From: CAYSCW01 sp964429795
GTDB lineage: Bacteria; Acidobacteriota; Aminicenantia; Aminicenantales; Aminicenantaceae
Length of the DNA: 64,000 nt
Direction: 5' to 3'
Assembly: GCA_964429795.1 (NCBI GenBank)
Contig: CAYSCW010000004.1
Coordinates: 1-64,000, forward strand
The notes below the pieces were generated by a model. That model worked only from the letters and a program-made list of their open reading frames with translations. It did not search any database and had not been told where the DNA came from. A program made the position numbers and the translations under genes. Below are positions 16,848 to 25,862 of this stretch, piece by piece; positions within the stretch are counted from its first letter, which is position 1, and each line of letters begins with the position of its first letter.

Positions 16848-18029
16848 TTATTTCACAAGAATCAGTTCTTTTTGAGGCTCAGCCAGGAACTCGGCTCCTT
16901 GCTCTATCACAACAACCATTTCTTCAATGGTCACAACGCCCCGTCCTGGAACCTTCAGCCTGGGCTCGATGGTAAAGACCATCCCTTTCTCTATCGGCTC
17001 AAAGGGCTTTGTGGCATACTTTTCCCAGGGAGGCCCGAGGAGTGCTGTCCCATCATGGGCAAACCGTCCCACCTGATGGCCGAGACCGTGGGGAAATTCT
17101 TCATATCCCTGCGAGACGATGTGTTCCCGGGCAACAGCATCCACATCCCGGCCTAAAACCCCGGGTCTCAGAGCTTTTCTTGCCAGCTCGATGGACGTCA
17201 CGATGGTGTCAAAACCCTTCTGGACCTCAGGGGGCGCCTGCTCCTCCCCTTCTTCGAGTATGTAAAACGTCCTTTGCATATCCGCGCAGTAATCCTGGTA
17301 TTTGACGCCAAAATCCATGTTGAGGACATGCCCTCTCTCCACCTTTCGGTCAGTGGGCTTGTAATGGGCTTCTGCCGTTGCTGGGCCCGTGAAAACCGCA
17401 GGGCAATGAGACTTCTCCCAGGCAAATTCCAGGTTTCTCTTCTCCACTTCCCGCATCATGAACGAGGCGATTTCTCTCTCCGTCCTCCCGGGCTGGATGA
17501 ATGATTTGGCCAAGGAAATAATATCAAGAGTATGAGCGATGGCCTTCTTCATTCGCTCGATTTCGTACTCTGTTTTCCTTGCTTTGAGGCTTGAGGTAAC
17601 CTTTTCAGCGGAGATAAGCCTTTTTTCAAATCCGATTTGGGAAAGGAAGTCGTAAAGAGTCAGATACATGCCATGTGTTAGTCCATCGCTTATCTCACTG
17701 TCTTTGGAGTAATTCACGGCAATCGAGGAAGGATTGATCTGTTTAAAAGTGTTTACCAAGCTCTCCTTTATCCCCCTGACATAACTCAAGACGTGCTTGT
17801 AAACCCCCAGGTCCTCGATGGTCTGTCTATCCATTTGCCCCACGATGGCGTATGTCTCTCCTGATCTGGTGATGATAAAAGCCGAGTGCCAGGTCACATC
17901 GGCCTGCACCAGATAATCCAGCATAGGATCTCTGACGATCCCGCTCTCTCTGACAAAAGTTATCCAACAGTCAATATTGTATTCATTCAAGATTTTAATC
18001 GCTTGCTCAACCTTCTCTCTTATGAGCAT
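16848..18029 (-). CDS. M24-family Xaa-Pro aminopeptidase/dipeptidase-like protein
   Basis: About 393 residues with a creatinase-type N-terminal domain (to about 165) and a pita-bread metallopeptidase domain. Metal ligands can be followed: Asp in 'LNMDFGVKYQDYCADMQRT' (two Asp), His in 'HGLGHQVGRF', Glu in 'FTIEPRLKV' and Glu in 'VVTIEEMVV'. The family cleaves Xaa-Pro bonds in peptides using two Mn or Co ions in the cytoplasm. The start was moved to the ATG at 18029 because AGGAGGG lies just upstream of it, whereas the earlier ATG at 18059 has none. It lies 60 bases downstream of a POT-type peptide transporter on the same strand: import, then hydrolysis. Confidence 0.85.
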   Translation of the reverse strand: MLIREKVEQAIKILNEYNIDCWITFVRESGIVRDPMLDYLVQADVTWHSAFIITRSGETYAIVGQMDRQTIEDLGVYKHVLSYVRGIKESLVNTFKQINPSSIAVNYSKDSEISDGLTHGMYLTLYDFLSQIGFEKRLISAEKVTSSLKARKTEYEIERMKKAIAHTLDIISLAKSFIQPGRTEREIASFMMREVEKRNLEFAWEKSHCPAVFTGPATAEAHYKPTDRKVERGHVLNMDFGVKYQDYCADMQRTFYILEEGEEQAPPEVQKGFDTIVTSIELARKALRPGVLGRDVDAVAREHIVSQGYEEFPHGLGHQVGRFAHDGTALLGPPWEKYATKPFEPIEKGMVFTIEPRLKVPGRGVVTIEEMVVVIEQGAEFLAEPQKELILVK

Positions 18030-18089
18030 CAAACCCTCCTCTTTTGACTTACATTCCAAAACACAAGCTGGGTGAAGAGAAAGACTTTC

Positions 18090-19379
18090 TTACTCCTCCC
18101 GTTCTTTGAATTCGCCTGCCGATTTTACGAATATCAGAATGAGGAATAGTCCCAGTATAAGGTGACCTCCTACTGTATACCAGATGTATTCCGGATGATT
18201 CATGTTGAGATAGGCCCCATAGAGGGAAGTGTACGTCACACCGCTCAGGGCTGCCCCGATCAAAAGGGCCAGGAAATTGAGCCCCATATAGAGGCCCGCT
18301 TTTTCCTTAGGGGCAATCCAGGTGATGTACTCCTGAATTCTGGGTGAGGAGATCATCTCGCCGAAGGCAAAAAAGAAAATCCCGAGGAATATGAAGGCCG
18401 GAGCAGAGACTTTGGCATATCCCAGAATCCCCAATCCAACAGCTGCCACAAAAAGACCGGAGAGAAAGGTGGGGATGGCTTTGAACCTTTCGATGACGCG
18501 GGAAACCAAGATCTGAAAAATCATGATGATATAGCCTGTATGAGAGATAGTTTCTCCCAGTATGCGCCTCACCCCTGCCTCGTCAGTATGGGAGAAGAAG
18601 TTGGCAAAGCCGATGCCAAAAACACTTTTCAGATTAAGGTAGAGCTGGACTGTATCGATGTTTCTGTCAACATAGAGAGCGCACAGATTAAAGAATGCCC
18701 AAAAGGGAAGCCAGAAGAACAACCCCAACAGCACGATAAACACAACAAACTTCCAGTCTGAAAAAGCGATGGCGATGTCCTTGAATTTCTTCCCGAGTGT
18801 GATCCCCTCGATCTCTCTTTCGGGTTCTTTGTAGAAGAAAATCGTGATCAAAAGCATCAACCCGATGGAAATCGCTCCAGCCAAAAAAGCATAATTCCAG
18901 GAAATGGCCCTGAGCTTGCCCATGACAATAGGCCCGAAAGAGGCACCAACATTGACCATAGCGTAGAAGATGCCGAAACCAAGGGTTTTGTTTGTTTTGT
19001 CTGTCATGGCTCTGACTGTACCCGCGATAAGCGGCTTGAAAATACCGGCAGCCAGACCGATGCTGAGCATGGTCAAGGCAATTCCGGAAAAGGATTTTGT
19101 AGCGATCAGAAGCAATATCGAAGGCAGATAGGCCAGGTAGGAGACAATGAGCACTTTCTTGAATCCGTATCGATCGGCAAACGTACCGGATATCACAGGA
19201 ATCCCGTATGAAAAAAACAGGAAGATGCTCTGGACGATCCCCAACTGCCCCGCGGAAAAACCAAGCTGCTGCATGTATATGCCAAAGCCGATGTAAATGC
19301 CGTAATAGGCAAAGCGCTCGAAGACTTCGATGCTGTTGGCTACCCAAAAAACTCTTTGGAAAGGCGTTCTTTCTCCCAT
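18090..19379 (-). CDS. POT/PTR-type MFS oligopeptide transporter
   Basis: 429 residues, about 12 predicted membrane segments. 'SIEVFERFAYYGIYIGFG' in helix 1 contains the E-x-x-E-R-F-x-Y-Y signature of proton-coupled oligopeptide transporters, and 'GTFADRYGFKKVL' is the MFS loop 2-3 motif. It would bring di- and tripeptides across the inner membrane with protons. A strong AGGGAGG box precedes the ATG. The next gene on the same strand is the Xaa-Pro peptidase, so a two-gene peptide-use operon is likely. The protein is shorter than the ~500 residues of DtpA, and the substrate cannot be fixed from sequence. Confidence 0.78.
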   Translation of the reverse strand: MGERTPFQRVFWVANSIEVFERFAYYGIYIGFGIYMQQLGFSAGQLGIVQSIFLFFSYGIPVISGTFADRYGFKKVLIVSYLAYLPSILLLIATKSFSGIALTMLSIGLAAGIFKPLIAGTVRAMTDKTNKTLGFGIFYAMVNVGASFGPIVMGKLRAISWNYAFLAGAISIGLMLLITIFFYKEPEREIEGITLGKKFKDIAIAFSDWKFVVFIVLLGLFFWLPFWAFFNLCALYVDRNIDTVQLYLNLKSVFGIGFANFFSHTDEAGVRRILGETISHTGYIIMIFQILVSRVIERFKAIPTFLSGLFVAAVGLGILGYAKVSAPAFIFLGIFFFAFGEMISSPRIQEYITWIAPKEKAGLYMGLNFLALLIGAALSGVTYTSLYGAYLNMNHPEYIWYTVGGHLILGLFLILIFVKSAGEFKEREE

Positions 19380-19864
19380 AACTCCCTCCCTAAATTTAAA
19401 GTTTTATCACTGTAGTTATTGATTTTTTGTCATGGTATAAAAAACAAAGCCAAGAGGCAAGAAAATTATACAACTTGGAAATCTTTTCTATGATGATATG
19501 ATGCAAGTATTTTTTATCTATTTGCCTCCTTTTCAATACGAAGATTGCCAACTCTTCCGGATTTAAGCTTTTCTCTCTCCTCATCCAGCAGAGTGATGTG
19601 GATTTAATACCGAGGCACCCCCTTTACAAAGGACATGGCAATTGGTTGACCTTACCGTCTTGCGTGTGATATGTTCATTCTCAACTGACAGCAGTAAAAA
19701 AATGTGTAAAATTGTGAGGTATTAGTGGCGAGCACAAAAACTAAGTCCCTGTTGTTTTTGGAGATATAGCGGCGGCTGGAAATGCCAATGCAGCGGGTGG
19801 TGTAAGAAAACTCTGACTTTGGGAAATTGAGCACATAAAAGACTAATCGAAAAGGAGGGAATAA
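19380..19864. other. Intergenic region between POT transporter and PKD protein
   Basis: About 485 bases between divergent genes. Short frames on either strand show no family resemblance. The right end holds a good ribosome-binding site (AAAGGAGGG) for the PKD protein. No promoter could be placed with confidence. Confidence 0.35.
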
Positions 19865-21859
19865 ATGAAGAAATCGCTTGCTCTACTCATTTCATTATTC
19901 ATTTTTTCTTTGCTACTTTCTTCAATCCAAGCCAACGCCGTTGTGCGTGTTGAGGAAGCCTCCGACGGACTGCAGATCATAAAAACTGATCAACTGGGAT
20001 TTATAGTTAAGCTAAATGATCAACAAATTTACGAAACAGCAGCCGCCGACCTTAAAATCCATAAATCATACAGGGATCTGGGCGGCGATAATATCGATAT
20101 TCTTTACGAATATTCTGGAGGCAATATCTGCCAGGCTTTCAGTTATCGAATCATCCGATGGCGTCCTGACGGGACCTATTGGGTATCTCAAAAATTCGGG
20201 AACTGTAAAGGCCCGGAGATACAGCAAGAAGGAAATAAAATAACGCTCTCATTCGAAAGCTATGTAGGCAGACACTCTGGAACCACTTATCCAGCTGAAA
20301 CCTGGGAATATGTGAATGGAGAATTGAAAAAAGTGGAAACACCTGCCATAAAGCTCCCAGTAGAGAAAGCTGCAAAAAAAATTCCAGTAGAAAAGATACC
20401 AGCCAAGAAAAAAGTAGCTGAAAAAACTCCTGTTAAAAAGCCGGCTAAAAAGGAAGTCGCTGAGAAGAAACCTGCAAAAAAAGCTGCCAAAAAAAAGGTT
20501 GTTACTAAAAAACCCCTAACTGAAGACAAGATCTACCTGGCAACGCGGGATAAAACCTCCAAACTGGTGTTCGTTGGAGGATCAGCATGTTGTAACTGTG
20601 TTGTGGATTCTGTCGGCAGTCTCCCCGATGACTTTCCTGCCTCAGAGGTGCAATCTGTGACTTTTTACATTCTCACGAGCCGTTCCAACAGCGAATACGA
20701 CAAGATCCAAGTTGGAGAAACCGAACTCAAGCTTATCCTAGGCGATTCCCAGGCTGCATCGAGAACCAAAGATTTGTCCAGCGAAACAGATGATCCAGTA
20801 AAACACAGATGGTATGTCCGGTTCAATTTCGATCCTCCTGTGAATGTTGGTCCTGGTACAGAATGGAAACTCTTAGATGGAGACGGAACCTGGAAAAGCG
20901 CAGCCATTGCCCATACGAGCAGCACACCATCCGGGGGGCTACCGGGAAAATATATAACGAAAAACTGTCAATATGCGAGAACAGAAGATGCCTGGTACTC
21001 TGTGAAGTTCAACTTTTCTGCTGCCGAACCAGTGCCCTCCCCTCTCTCTATATCTGCGTCCGTTTCGAAGACTTCGGGCAGCACTCCCCTCACTGTTAGC
21101 TTCACAGGAAGCGCTGCCGGCGGGACCTCTCCTTATACCTATTTCTGGGATTTTGGTGACGGAAGCACTTCCTCGAGTCAAAATCCTTCCCACACTTACT
21201 CCACCGCCGGCACTTACAGCGTTTCCTTGACTGTCACCGATTCTACAAACGACAAGTCATCTTCCTCTCTGACCGTCACCGCCACATCTCCTCAATCCCA
21301 ATATTATGTTTATGTCGATATCAGAGTTTTTGATCCAGGAGGAAAGAATCCGTTCAAGAGGCCAAAAGAACGTGAGGGATGGGACAATGAAGAAAATCTT
21401 CCCTCTGAATTCAATCTTATGATCGAAGTCTGTGATGCCGATGGCGCACAAATATCAGGGGGAAAGAAGAATATTGAGTTCGAATCGAATGCCAAAGGTG
21501 GTACTGTGAGAATCATCCCCACCGTAACGATTGGTCCCCTGTCCAAGCCTGCCCATCATTACCGACTTGCATTATGGGAAAACGACAACAAGGATCCGAC
21601 ACTAAATCCTGGAGACCACTTGATCTGGAACTACGACGGGGAGCACTGTGATTTTTCGAATACCCAAGTCAAAATACACGGAAACAATTATTATGGCATC
21701 GAAGAATGCAGAGGCAGTGGAAATTTGAGTTTTAATTTCAACGATCATTATGCCTTCCGCCATAAAGGCAATGATGATTTTACTTTTGTCAACGGAGTCA
21801 TAAACAACGCTGGTTCTGAGTACGAAAAGGCTTACATTCTGGTCAAAGTTCGGATGTAG
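19865..21859 (+). CDS. Secreted PKD-domain protein with lysine/alanine/proline-rich linker
   Basis: 664 residues. Signal peptide 1-25 ('SSIQANAV'); an N-terminal beta-rich domain to about 150; a strongly basic, low-complexity linker at about 165-220 built from 'AKK', 'PAKK' and 'VEKI' steps like the tails of histone H1; a second beta-rich region with a 'CCNC' cluster near residue 243; a canonical PKD domain at about 395-480 ('YFWDFGDGSTSSSQNPSHTY'); and a C-terminal beta domain. PKD domains mediate extracellular protein or polysaccharide contacts. No catalytic residues are recognised. It is probably a surface or secreted adhesion-type protein; the basic linker may bind acidic polymers. Confidence 0.75.
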   Translation: MKKSLALLISLFIFSLLLSSIQANAVVRVEEASDGLQIIKTDQLGFIVKLNDQQIYETAAADLKIHKSYRDLGGDNIDILYEYSGGNICQAFSYRIIRWRPDGTYWVSQKFGNCKGPEIQQEGNKITLSFESYVGRHSGTTYPAETWEYVNGELKKVETPAIKLPVEKAAKKIPVEKIPAKKKVAEKTPVKKPAKKEVAEKKPAKKAAKKKVVTKKPLTEDKIYLATRDKTSKLVFVGGSACCNCVVDSVGSLPDDFPASEVQSVTFYILTSRSNSEYDKIQVGETELKLILGDSQAASRTKDLSSETDDPVKHRWYVRFNFDPPVNVGPGTEWKLLDGDGTWKSAAIAHTSSTPSGGLPGKYITKNCQYARTEDAWYSVKFNFSAAEPVPSPLSISASVSKTSGSTPLTVSFTGSAAGGTSPYTYFWDFGDGSTSSSQNPSHTYSTAGTYSVSLTVTDSTNDKSSSSLTVTATSPQSQYYVYVDIRVFDPGGKNPFKRPKEREGWDNEENLPSEFNLMIEVCDADGAQISGGKKNIEFESNAKGGTVRIIPTVTIGPLSKPAHHYRLALWENDNKDPTLNPGDHLIWNYDGEHCDFSNTQVKIHGNNYYGIEECRGSGNLSFNFNDHYAFRHKGNDDFTFVNGVINNAGSEYEKAYILVKVRM

Positions 21860-22110
21860 AATCCTTTTTCACAAATAAAACACCAACCAGTTAGGTGGTA
21901 GGCCTCGACATTTATCTTATTTTTCAACTATCTTACCTGGATTATTCATAGATAAGAACAGAGTTAAAGAAGAAAAATGCAAAGCAGGAAGTGCCGAAGT
22001 GTCTGAAGATCACTTGTTATGGGGGATCAGACTTTATAAAGAAAAAGAGGGAGACTTACAGATTGAGTTGGACGTTAGCTGCAGAGATGTTTTTATCGCT
22101 TCTTAATTTC

Positions 22111-22527
22111 TTATGAATATCGCTTCTTAATTTGAGCTACCGTGTAATCACAGGGTGGATTGCCTTTGCGAGGACACTCTATTTGTCTCCTGCTCTTCCC
22201 TCGCAGCTCACTGAGGGCAATATGGTAATTTCTTATGGTGCGTTGCTTTCTGTACAATTGAGAAGCCAAATGGCCAAAGGGTTTCCCTGCCTTCTTTTTG
22301 GCAATGAGAGTTTCTTTGCAACTCCTCAAGTCTGCGCGCATTTCGTGCAGTAATTTTCTCAATTCAGCTCTTTTTGCACTATTTATATGTAATTTGGCTT
22401 GTTTTAATCTTCTTTTTTCGCCTATTGCCGAAAAGCCAAATAATGGTCCCATAACTGCAACACTGACTGATGCCGTGCCTGTTCCCAACAGTTTTAAAAA
22501 CTTTCTTCTAGGTAATTTGTTCACCAT
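22111..22527 (-). CDS. Small Tat-signal protein of unknown function
   Basis: 138 residues starting with a twin-arginine signal: 'NKLPRRKFLKLLGTGTASVS', so the protein is probably exported folded. The mature part is very basic and helical (residues 38-110 rich in Lys, Arg, Leu), likely coiled coil or RNA/acidic-polymer binding. Two Cys lie near the end in 'QIECPRKGNPPCDY'. No cofactor-binding motif or known family is recognised. It lies 70 bases downstream of the tRNA-like gene on the same strand with no terminator visible between, so both may be made from one promoter. The 3' end carries a 24-base tandem duplication across the stop codon. Confidence 0.6.
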   Translation of the reverse strand: MVNKLPRRKFLKLLGTGTASVSVAVMGPLFGFSAIGEKRRLKQAKLHINSAKRAELRKLLHEMRADLRSCKETLIAKKKAGKPFGHLASQLYRKQRTIRNYHIALSELRGKSRRQIECPRKGNPPCDYTVAQIKKRYS

Positions 22528-22597
22528 CCCTCGCCTTCTTTTACTTTTTTTGGTTATTACGAAGTTCAGTGCCTACTCAATCTCACAATTCAAGTGA

Positions 22598-22689
22598 GGG
22601 GCGATGCAGGATTCGAACCTGCGGCTTCTGCCGCGGCAAAACCCGTGGGTTCTGCCACGACAGCACTCTACCCCTGAGTTAATCGCCCC
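22598..22689 (-). tRNA. tRNA-like gene without a canonical anticodon loop
   Basis: Read on the minus strand, 92 bases fold with an 8-bp acceptor stem (22682-22689 with 22598-22605), a 4-bp D stem with AGGGGTA loop (22665-22679), and a perfect 5-bp T stem with loop TTCGAAT (22606-22622). Where a 17-base anticodon arm should be, there are 36 bases (22628-22663) that can form one hairpin of up to 17 bp with no U33-type loop. The segment contains a 23-base tandem repeat, 22640-22662 and 22616-22638 (18 of 23 identical), and the second copy runs into the T stem. No CCA is encoded; the base after the acceptor is T. It is either a broken tRNA (Gly-like by acceptor and U73) or a non-decoding tRNA-like RNA. 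Confidence 0.65.
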
Positions 22690-22740
22690 GTTTTTATCAC
22701 CACAGAATTATTAATCTATCTTCTTGATCTGACTGTATCT

Positions 22741-22769
22741 AATATAATTTTCATATTAGAATATGTCAA
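22741..22769 (-). promoter_or_regulatory. Consensus sigma-70 promoter for the tRNA-like gene
   Basis: On the minus strand: TTGACA (22764-22769), 17 bp, TATATT (22741-22746). The predicted start is about 45 bases before the first acceptor-stem base. This is the strongest promoter match seen in the window. Confidence 0.75.
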
Positions 22770-22853
22770 GTTTTGACTTCTGGATTGCCCAGTGCTATAA
22801 ACCTAACCATTTATATAAATAAAAAGGAGCTTTTTGAAGGAATCCCTCTTCGA

Positions 22854-25220
22854 TCAGGAGGAGAGTTCGGCGTATTTTTTTCTTATCTTGAGACGGTTGT
22901 TGATATATTTTCTCAAAAACTGCACCGCGATATCTGAACGCCGAAACGTGGGGACACCGGCTTGTTCCAGACAATCCACCATGGGTTTAAAAATATCCCC
23001 TGCGTCTATGTTGACCACGAAAGGTTTAGTGGTCTTGTGGAAAATATCGATCAGGCGCATGACAATGCTCTTGGGATGATAGACGTTCTCATCATGGAAT
23101 CTTCCCGGCACCAGCGTCTGCATAGCGGGGGTCATGGGAACAGGGGAAACAATGGCACAATCCACATTTTCATCCTTGAGCATGGCCGAGACGCACTCCG
23201 CAAAAACAGTATCATCGGCAACCGGAGTCGTATCCAGGGGATTGTGAACATCTTGGAAGCGATGAATTCCTGATGCCTTCAGAACTTCGGTAATGCGTTT
23301 GACTGTTTTCGCAGAAAGCTGGGCCAGCTTAAACTCCTGATCATTCTTCAAGTTATCCGCCATGGTCACACACTCAAAACCAGCATTGCTGATGAGCGCT
23401 ATCCGGTTGCCGAGAATATCCTTATCTGCCAAGAAAGAGAGGTTTTTCACATAGTTTTCGAACTCGAAAATGGTCTCAGCCACAATCACGCCCATCTCTT
23501 CCATGATAGAACTGGTGATGCTGTAATCACCTGCCACAGAAGCGGTATGGCTGGCTGTGGCTGCCTTCCCTTCAGGAGTTCTCCCGGCCTTGTAGAGCAC
23601 GATCATCTTCCCCTCCTGCTTGACAACTTCCCGGGCCGCCTCGGCCAGAGCCAGACCATCTCCAGGCAAGAATCCTTCCACGTAGATACCAAAAACCTTT
23701 GACTCCTTGTCGTCTGCAAAGTAGCTGAGGTAGTCGGAGATGGTCAAATCAATCTGGTTTCCCACAGAGATGGCATAGAGCGGTTCGATGTTGGGGAGCT
23801 TGCTCATCCGGGAAATCATGAATGCTCCGCTCTGGCTGATGTAAACCAGATTGGTCTTTTGACCTGTGATTCGAGGGAGCTTATATTCGGGAACAAAGGT
23901 GGTATCATACTTTCCAGGCATAGAGTAGATTCCCAGGCAATTTCCGCCGTTAACCACAGGAGTCAGCTTCCCTTCTTGGATGCCTTTCTCCAGGATCTCC
24001 TTGATCTTCTCCTCCAGAACCTGTGTTCCCTTCTTCTCTCCAATTCCTCCAGCAATGATGATTGCAGACCGGGCTTTCTGGTATTCGATAAGCTCCTTCA
24101 TCACCTCATAATTCTGCTCAGCAGCCACGGTGACCACGAACAGATCCACTGTCTTTGGCAGGTCAGCTATAGTAGGCACGCAGACACATCCTTCTATCTC
24201 TTCCACTCCGGGCTTGACCACATACACATTCCACTTATAAAATCCCTCTTTAAGGATATTATTCAATATGATGTGACCGACATTCATCTTCTCAGAAACA
24301 CCGATGATACCAATACTTCGAGGCTTTAAAAGATACTGGATATTCTTGAACCGGCTTTTTCTGGGCCTTTGATGATTTCGGGAAAAGCGGCACATCCCAT
24401 CAAGAGCGATAAGCTTTTTCCTGGAAACAACAAAAGGATTGACCTCGGCTTCCTCGATCACGTAGGGATGCTGGGTCTCATAAGGCGAATAATAGGCACC
24501 TAACTGCTGAAACCGATAATATGTCTCCACCAGCTCTTCCTTGGTGAGCAAAGCCTCTCTCCCCCTGACTTTACCCACCAATTTATCATAGACAGCAAGA
24601 GGCTCGAGAACAGACAGGATATCTTTCTTAGGCAAAGCATGAGCCGAACTTATAGAGATGGCTTTCCCCTCCTTGATCCTGGCGCTCAAATATTCTATCT
24701 CCACTCCTCCCACTCCCATGGTGACGATAGGTCCGAACTCCCTTGAGTTGCGTATCCCCATGAGAAGCTCTGTCCCAAAGCCTGTTCTGTCGTAATCGAT
24801 CATCTCGCAAATCAAAAAACCTTCGATTTTTTTCTCCACCTCTTTTATAGAAAGGACCTTTTTCTTATCGACTTCAGGAAATTTCTTCACCCAATCTCGA
24901 AATTTTCTGGGAACGGTCTGCAGCATCTTTTCACAGGCCTGGTTTATTCCACGGGCATCCTTCTTGACAAACCTTATCCCCGCCACATCTGTTTTGTGGA
25001 CAATCATGGGTGCAACCACTTTGACCACAAGAGATGTGTTTGTGAAGACGGCTAATTCATTCTCCGCCACATTCTCACCTTTCTTTTTGAAGAGACATCG
25101 CGGAGTCTTGATCCCTGTTTCTTTCAATATCTGGTACACTTCGTGTTCAAGGAGAAAGCTTCTCCCAACCTGTTCAGCCCTTTGGAAAATTTTGTTTATA
25201 TTCTTAAAGTTGATCTGCAT
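22854..25220 (-). CDS. ADP-forming acyl-CoA synthetase, beta-alpha fused order
   Basis: 788 residues. Residues 1-280 are the ATP-grasp (beta) half, with the phosphate-transfer His75 in 'VHKTDVAGI'; residues 295-788 are the CoA-binding/ligase (alpha) half, beginning 'LKPRSIGIIGVSE' and carrying the catalytic His558 in 'ATASHTASVAG'. The enzyme turns acyl-CoA + ADP + Pi into acid + CoA + ATP. The order is beta then alpha, opposite to the second synthetase at 52303-54390. It is third in the iorA-iorB-acd operon (63-base gap from iorB), so its likely substrates are the arylacetyl-CoAs made by IorAB, giving ATP by substrate-level phosphorylation during aromatic amino-acid fermentation, as in Pyrococcus. 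Confidence 0.88.
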   Translation of the reverse strand: MQINFKNINKIFQRAEQVGRSFLLEHEVYQILKETGIKTPRCLFKKKGENVAENELAVFTNTSLVVKVVAPMIVHKTDVAGIRFVKKDARGINQACEKMLQTVPRKFRDWVKKFPEVDKKKVLSIKEVEKKIEGFLICEMIDYDRTGFGTELLMGIRNSREFGPIVTMGVGGVEIEYLSARIKEGKAISISSAHALPKKDILSVLEPLAVYDKLVGKVRGREALLTKEELVETYYRFQQLGAYYSPYETQHPYVIEEAEVNPFVVSRKKLIALDGMCRFSRNHQRPRKSRFKNIQYLLKPRSIGIIGVSEKMNVGHIILNNILKEGFYKWNVYVVKPGVEEIEGCVCVPTIADLPKTVDLFVVTVAAEQNYEVMKELIEYQKARSAIIIAGGIGEKKGTQVLEEKIKEILEKGIQEGKLTPVVNGGNCLGIYSMPGKYDTTFVPEYKLPRITGQKTNLVYISQSGAFMISRMSKLPNIEPLYAISVGNQIDLTISDYLSYFADDKESKVFGIYVEGFLPGDGLALAEAAREVVKQEGKMIVLYKAGRTPEGKAATASHTASVAGDYSITSSIMEEMGVIVAETIFEFENYVKNLSFLADKDILGNRIALISNAGFECVTMADNLKNDQEFKLAQLSAKTVKRITEVLKASGIHRFQDVHNPLDTTPVADDTVFAECVSAMLKDENVDCAIVSPVPMTPAMQTLVPGRFHDENVYHPKSIVMRLIDIFHKTTKPFVVNIDAGDIFKPMVDCLEQAGVPTFRRSDIAVQFLRKYINNRLKIRKKYAELSS

Positions 25221-25283
25221 TTTCTCCTCCAGATAACTCTCATAAAAACCCTAGAAGCTTAAGGTGACAATGCATGTACCTGA

Positions 25284-25859
25284 TCAAGAAGATGCCGCCT
25301 CGCGGCCCAAGCGGAAAGCTTTCAGGTTAATTTCTACCACTCTTTCGCCTCGCCTCTCGAAGAGAACACGGATGAACCTTTCGAGGCTTTCTCTCTTCAG
25401 GATCAAATAAGAAGAAGCCGCACCCAACATCACCATGTTCTGTGCCTTGGAAAAGCCAGCCTCTTTGGCCAATCTCTGAGAATCAACGATAACTCTCCGC
25501 TCCACTTCTTGAATCTTATCCAGAATCGTTTCAAGATTCGGGTAATCAGGGATATTGATATAGGGAGAGCTGCTGGATACCACTGTTCCGTCTGGAGAAA
25601 GATAATCAAAATAGCGGAGGGTCTCTAACGGCTCGACGCTCAATATCATATCCGCTTCTCCCTTTGGGATGAGATCGCTGTAGATAACCTCGCTGGATAT
25701 TCGAAGATGCGACTGGACTGCCCCTCCCCGCTGGGCCATGCCATGAACTTCAGCCTGTTTGAAGTTTAATCCCTCTTCCAAGGCTGCATTGTCGATGACA
25801 AAGGCGATGGAAAGAATTCCCTGCCCTCCTACTCCGGCCAGGATGATATCTTGCTTCAT
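25284..25859 (-). CDS. iorB: Indolepyruvate ferredoxin oxidoreductase, beta subunit
   Basis: 191 residues, the size of IorB. It starts with 'DIILAGVGGQGILSIAFVI', the gamma-type (POR/KOR gamma) fold nucleotide-like loop typical of IorB, followed by 'AEVHGMAQRGGAVQSHLRI', the other family hallmark. It pairs with IorA to decarboxylate indolepyruvate and other arylpyruvates to aryl-acetyl-CoA while reducing ferredoxin. It begins 3 bases after the iorA stop, implying translational coupling. Confidence 0.92.
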   Translation of the reverse strand: MKQDIILAGVGGQGILSIAFVIDNAALEEGLNFKQAEVHGMAQRGGAVQSHLRISSEVIYSDLIPKGEADMILSVEPLETLRYFDYLSPDGTVVSSSSPYINIPDYPNLETILDKIQEVERRVIVDSQRLAKEAGFSKAQNMVMLGAASSYLILKRESLERFIRVLFERRGERVVEINLKAFRLGREAASS

Positions 25860-25862
25860 GCT

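Noticed and set aside
22598..22689. Selenocysteine tRNA, suggested by the 8-bp acceptor and 92-base length
   Set aside because: There is no TCA in an anticodon position, the D stem is 4 bp with a 7-base loop instead of 6 bp with 4, and the extra length lies in the anticodon arm, not in a separate variable arm.
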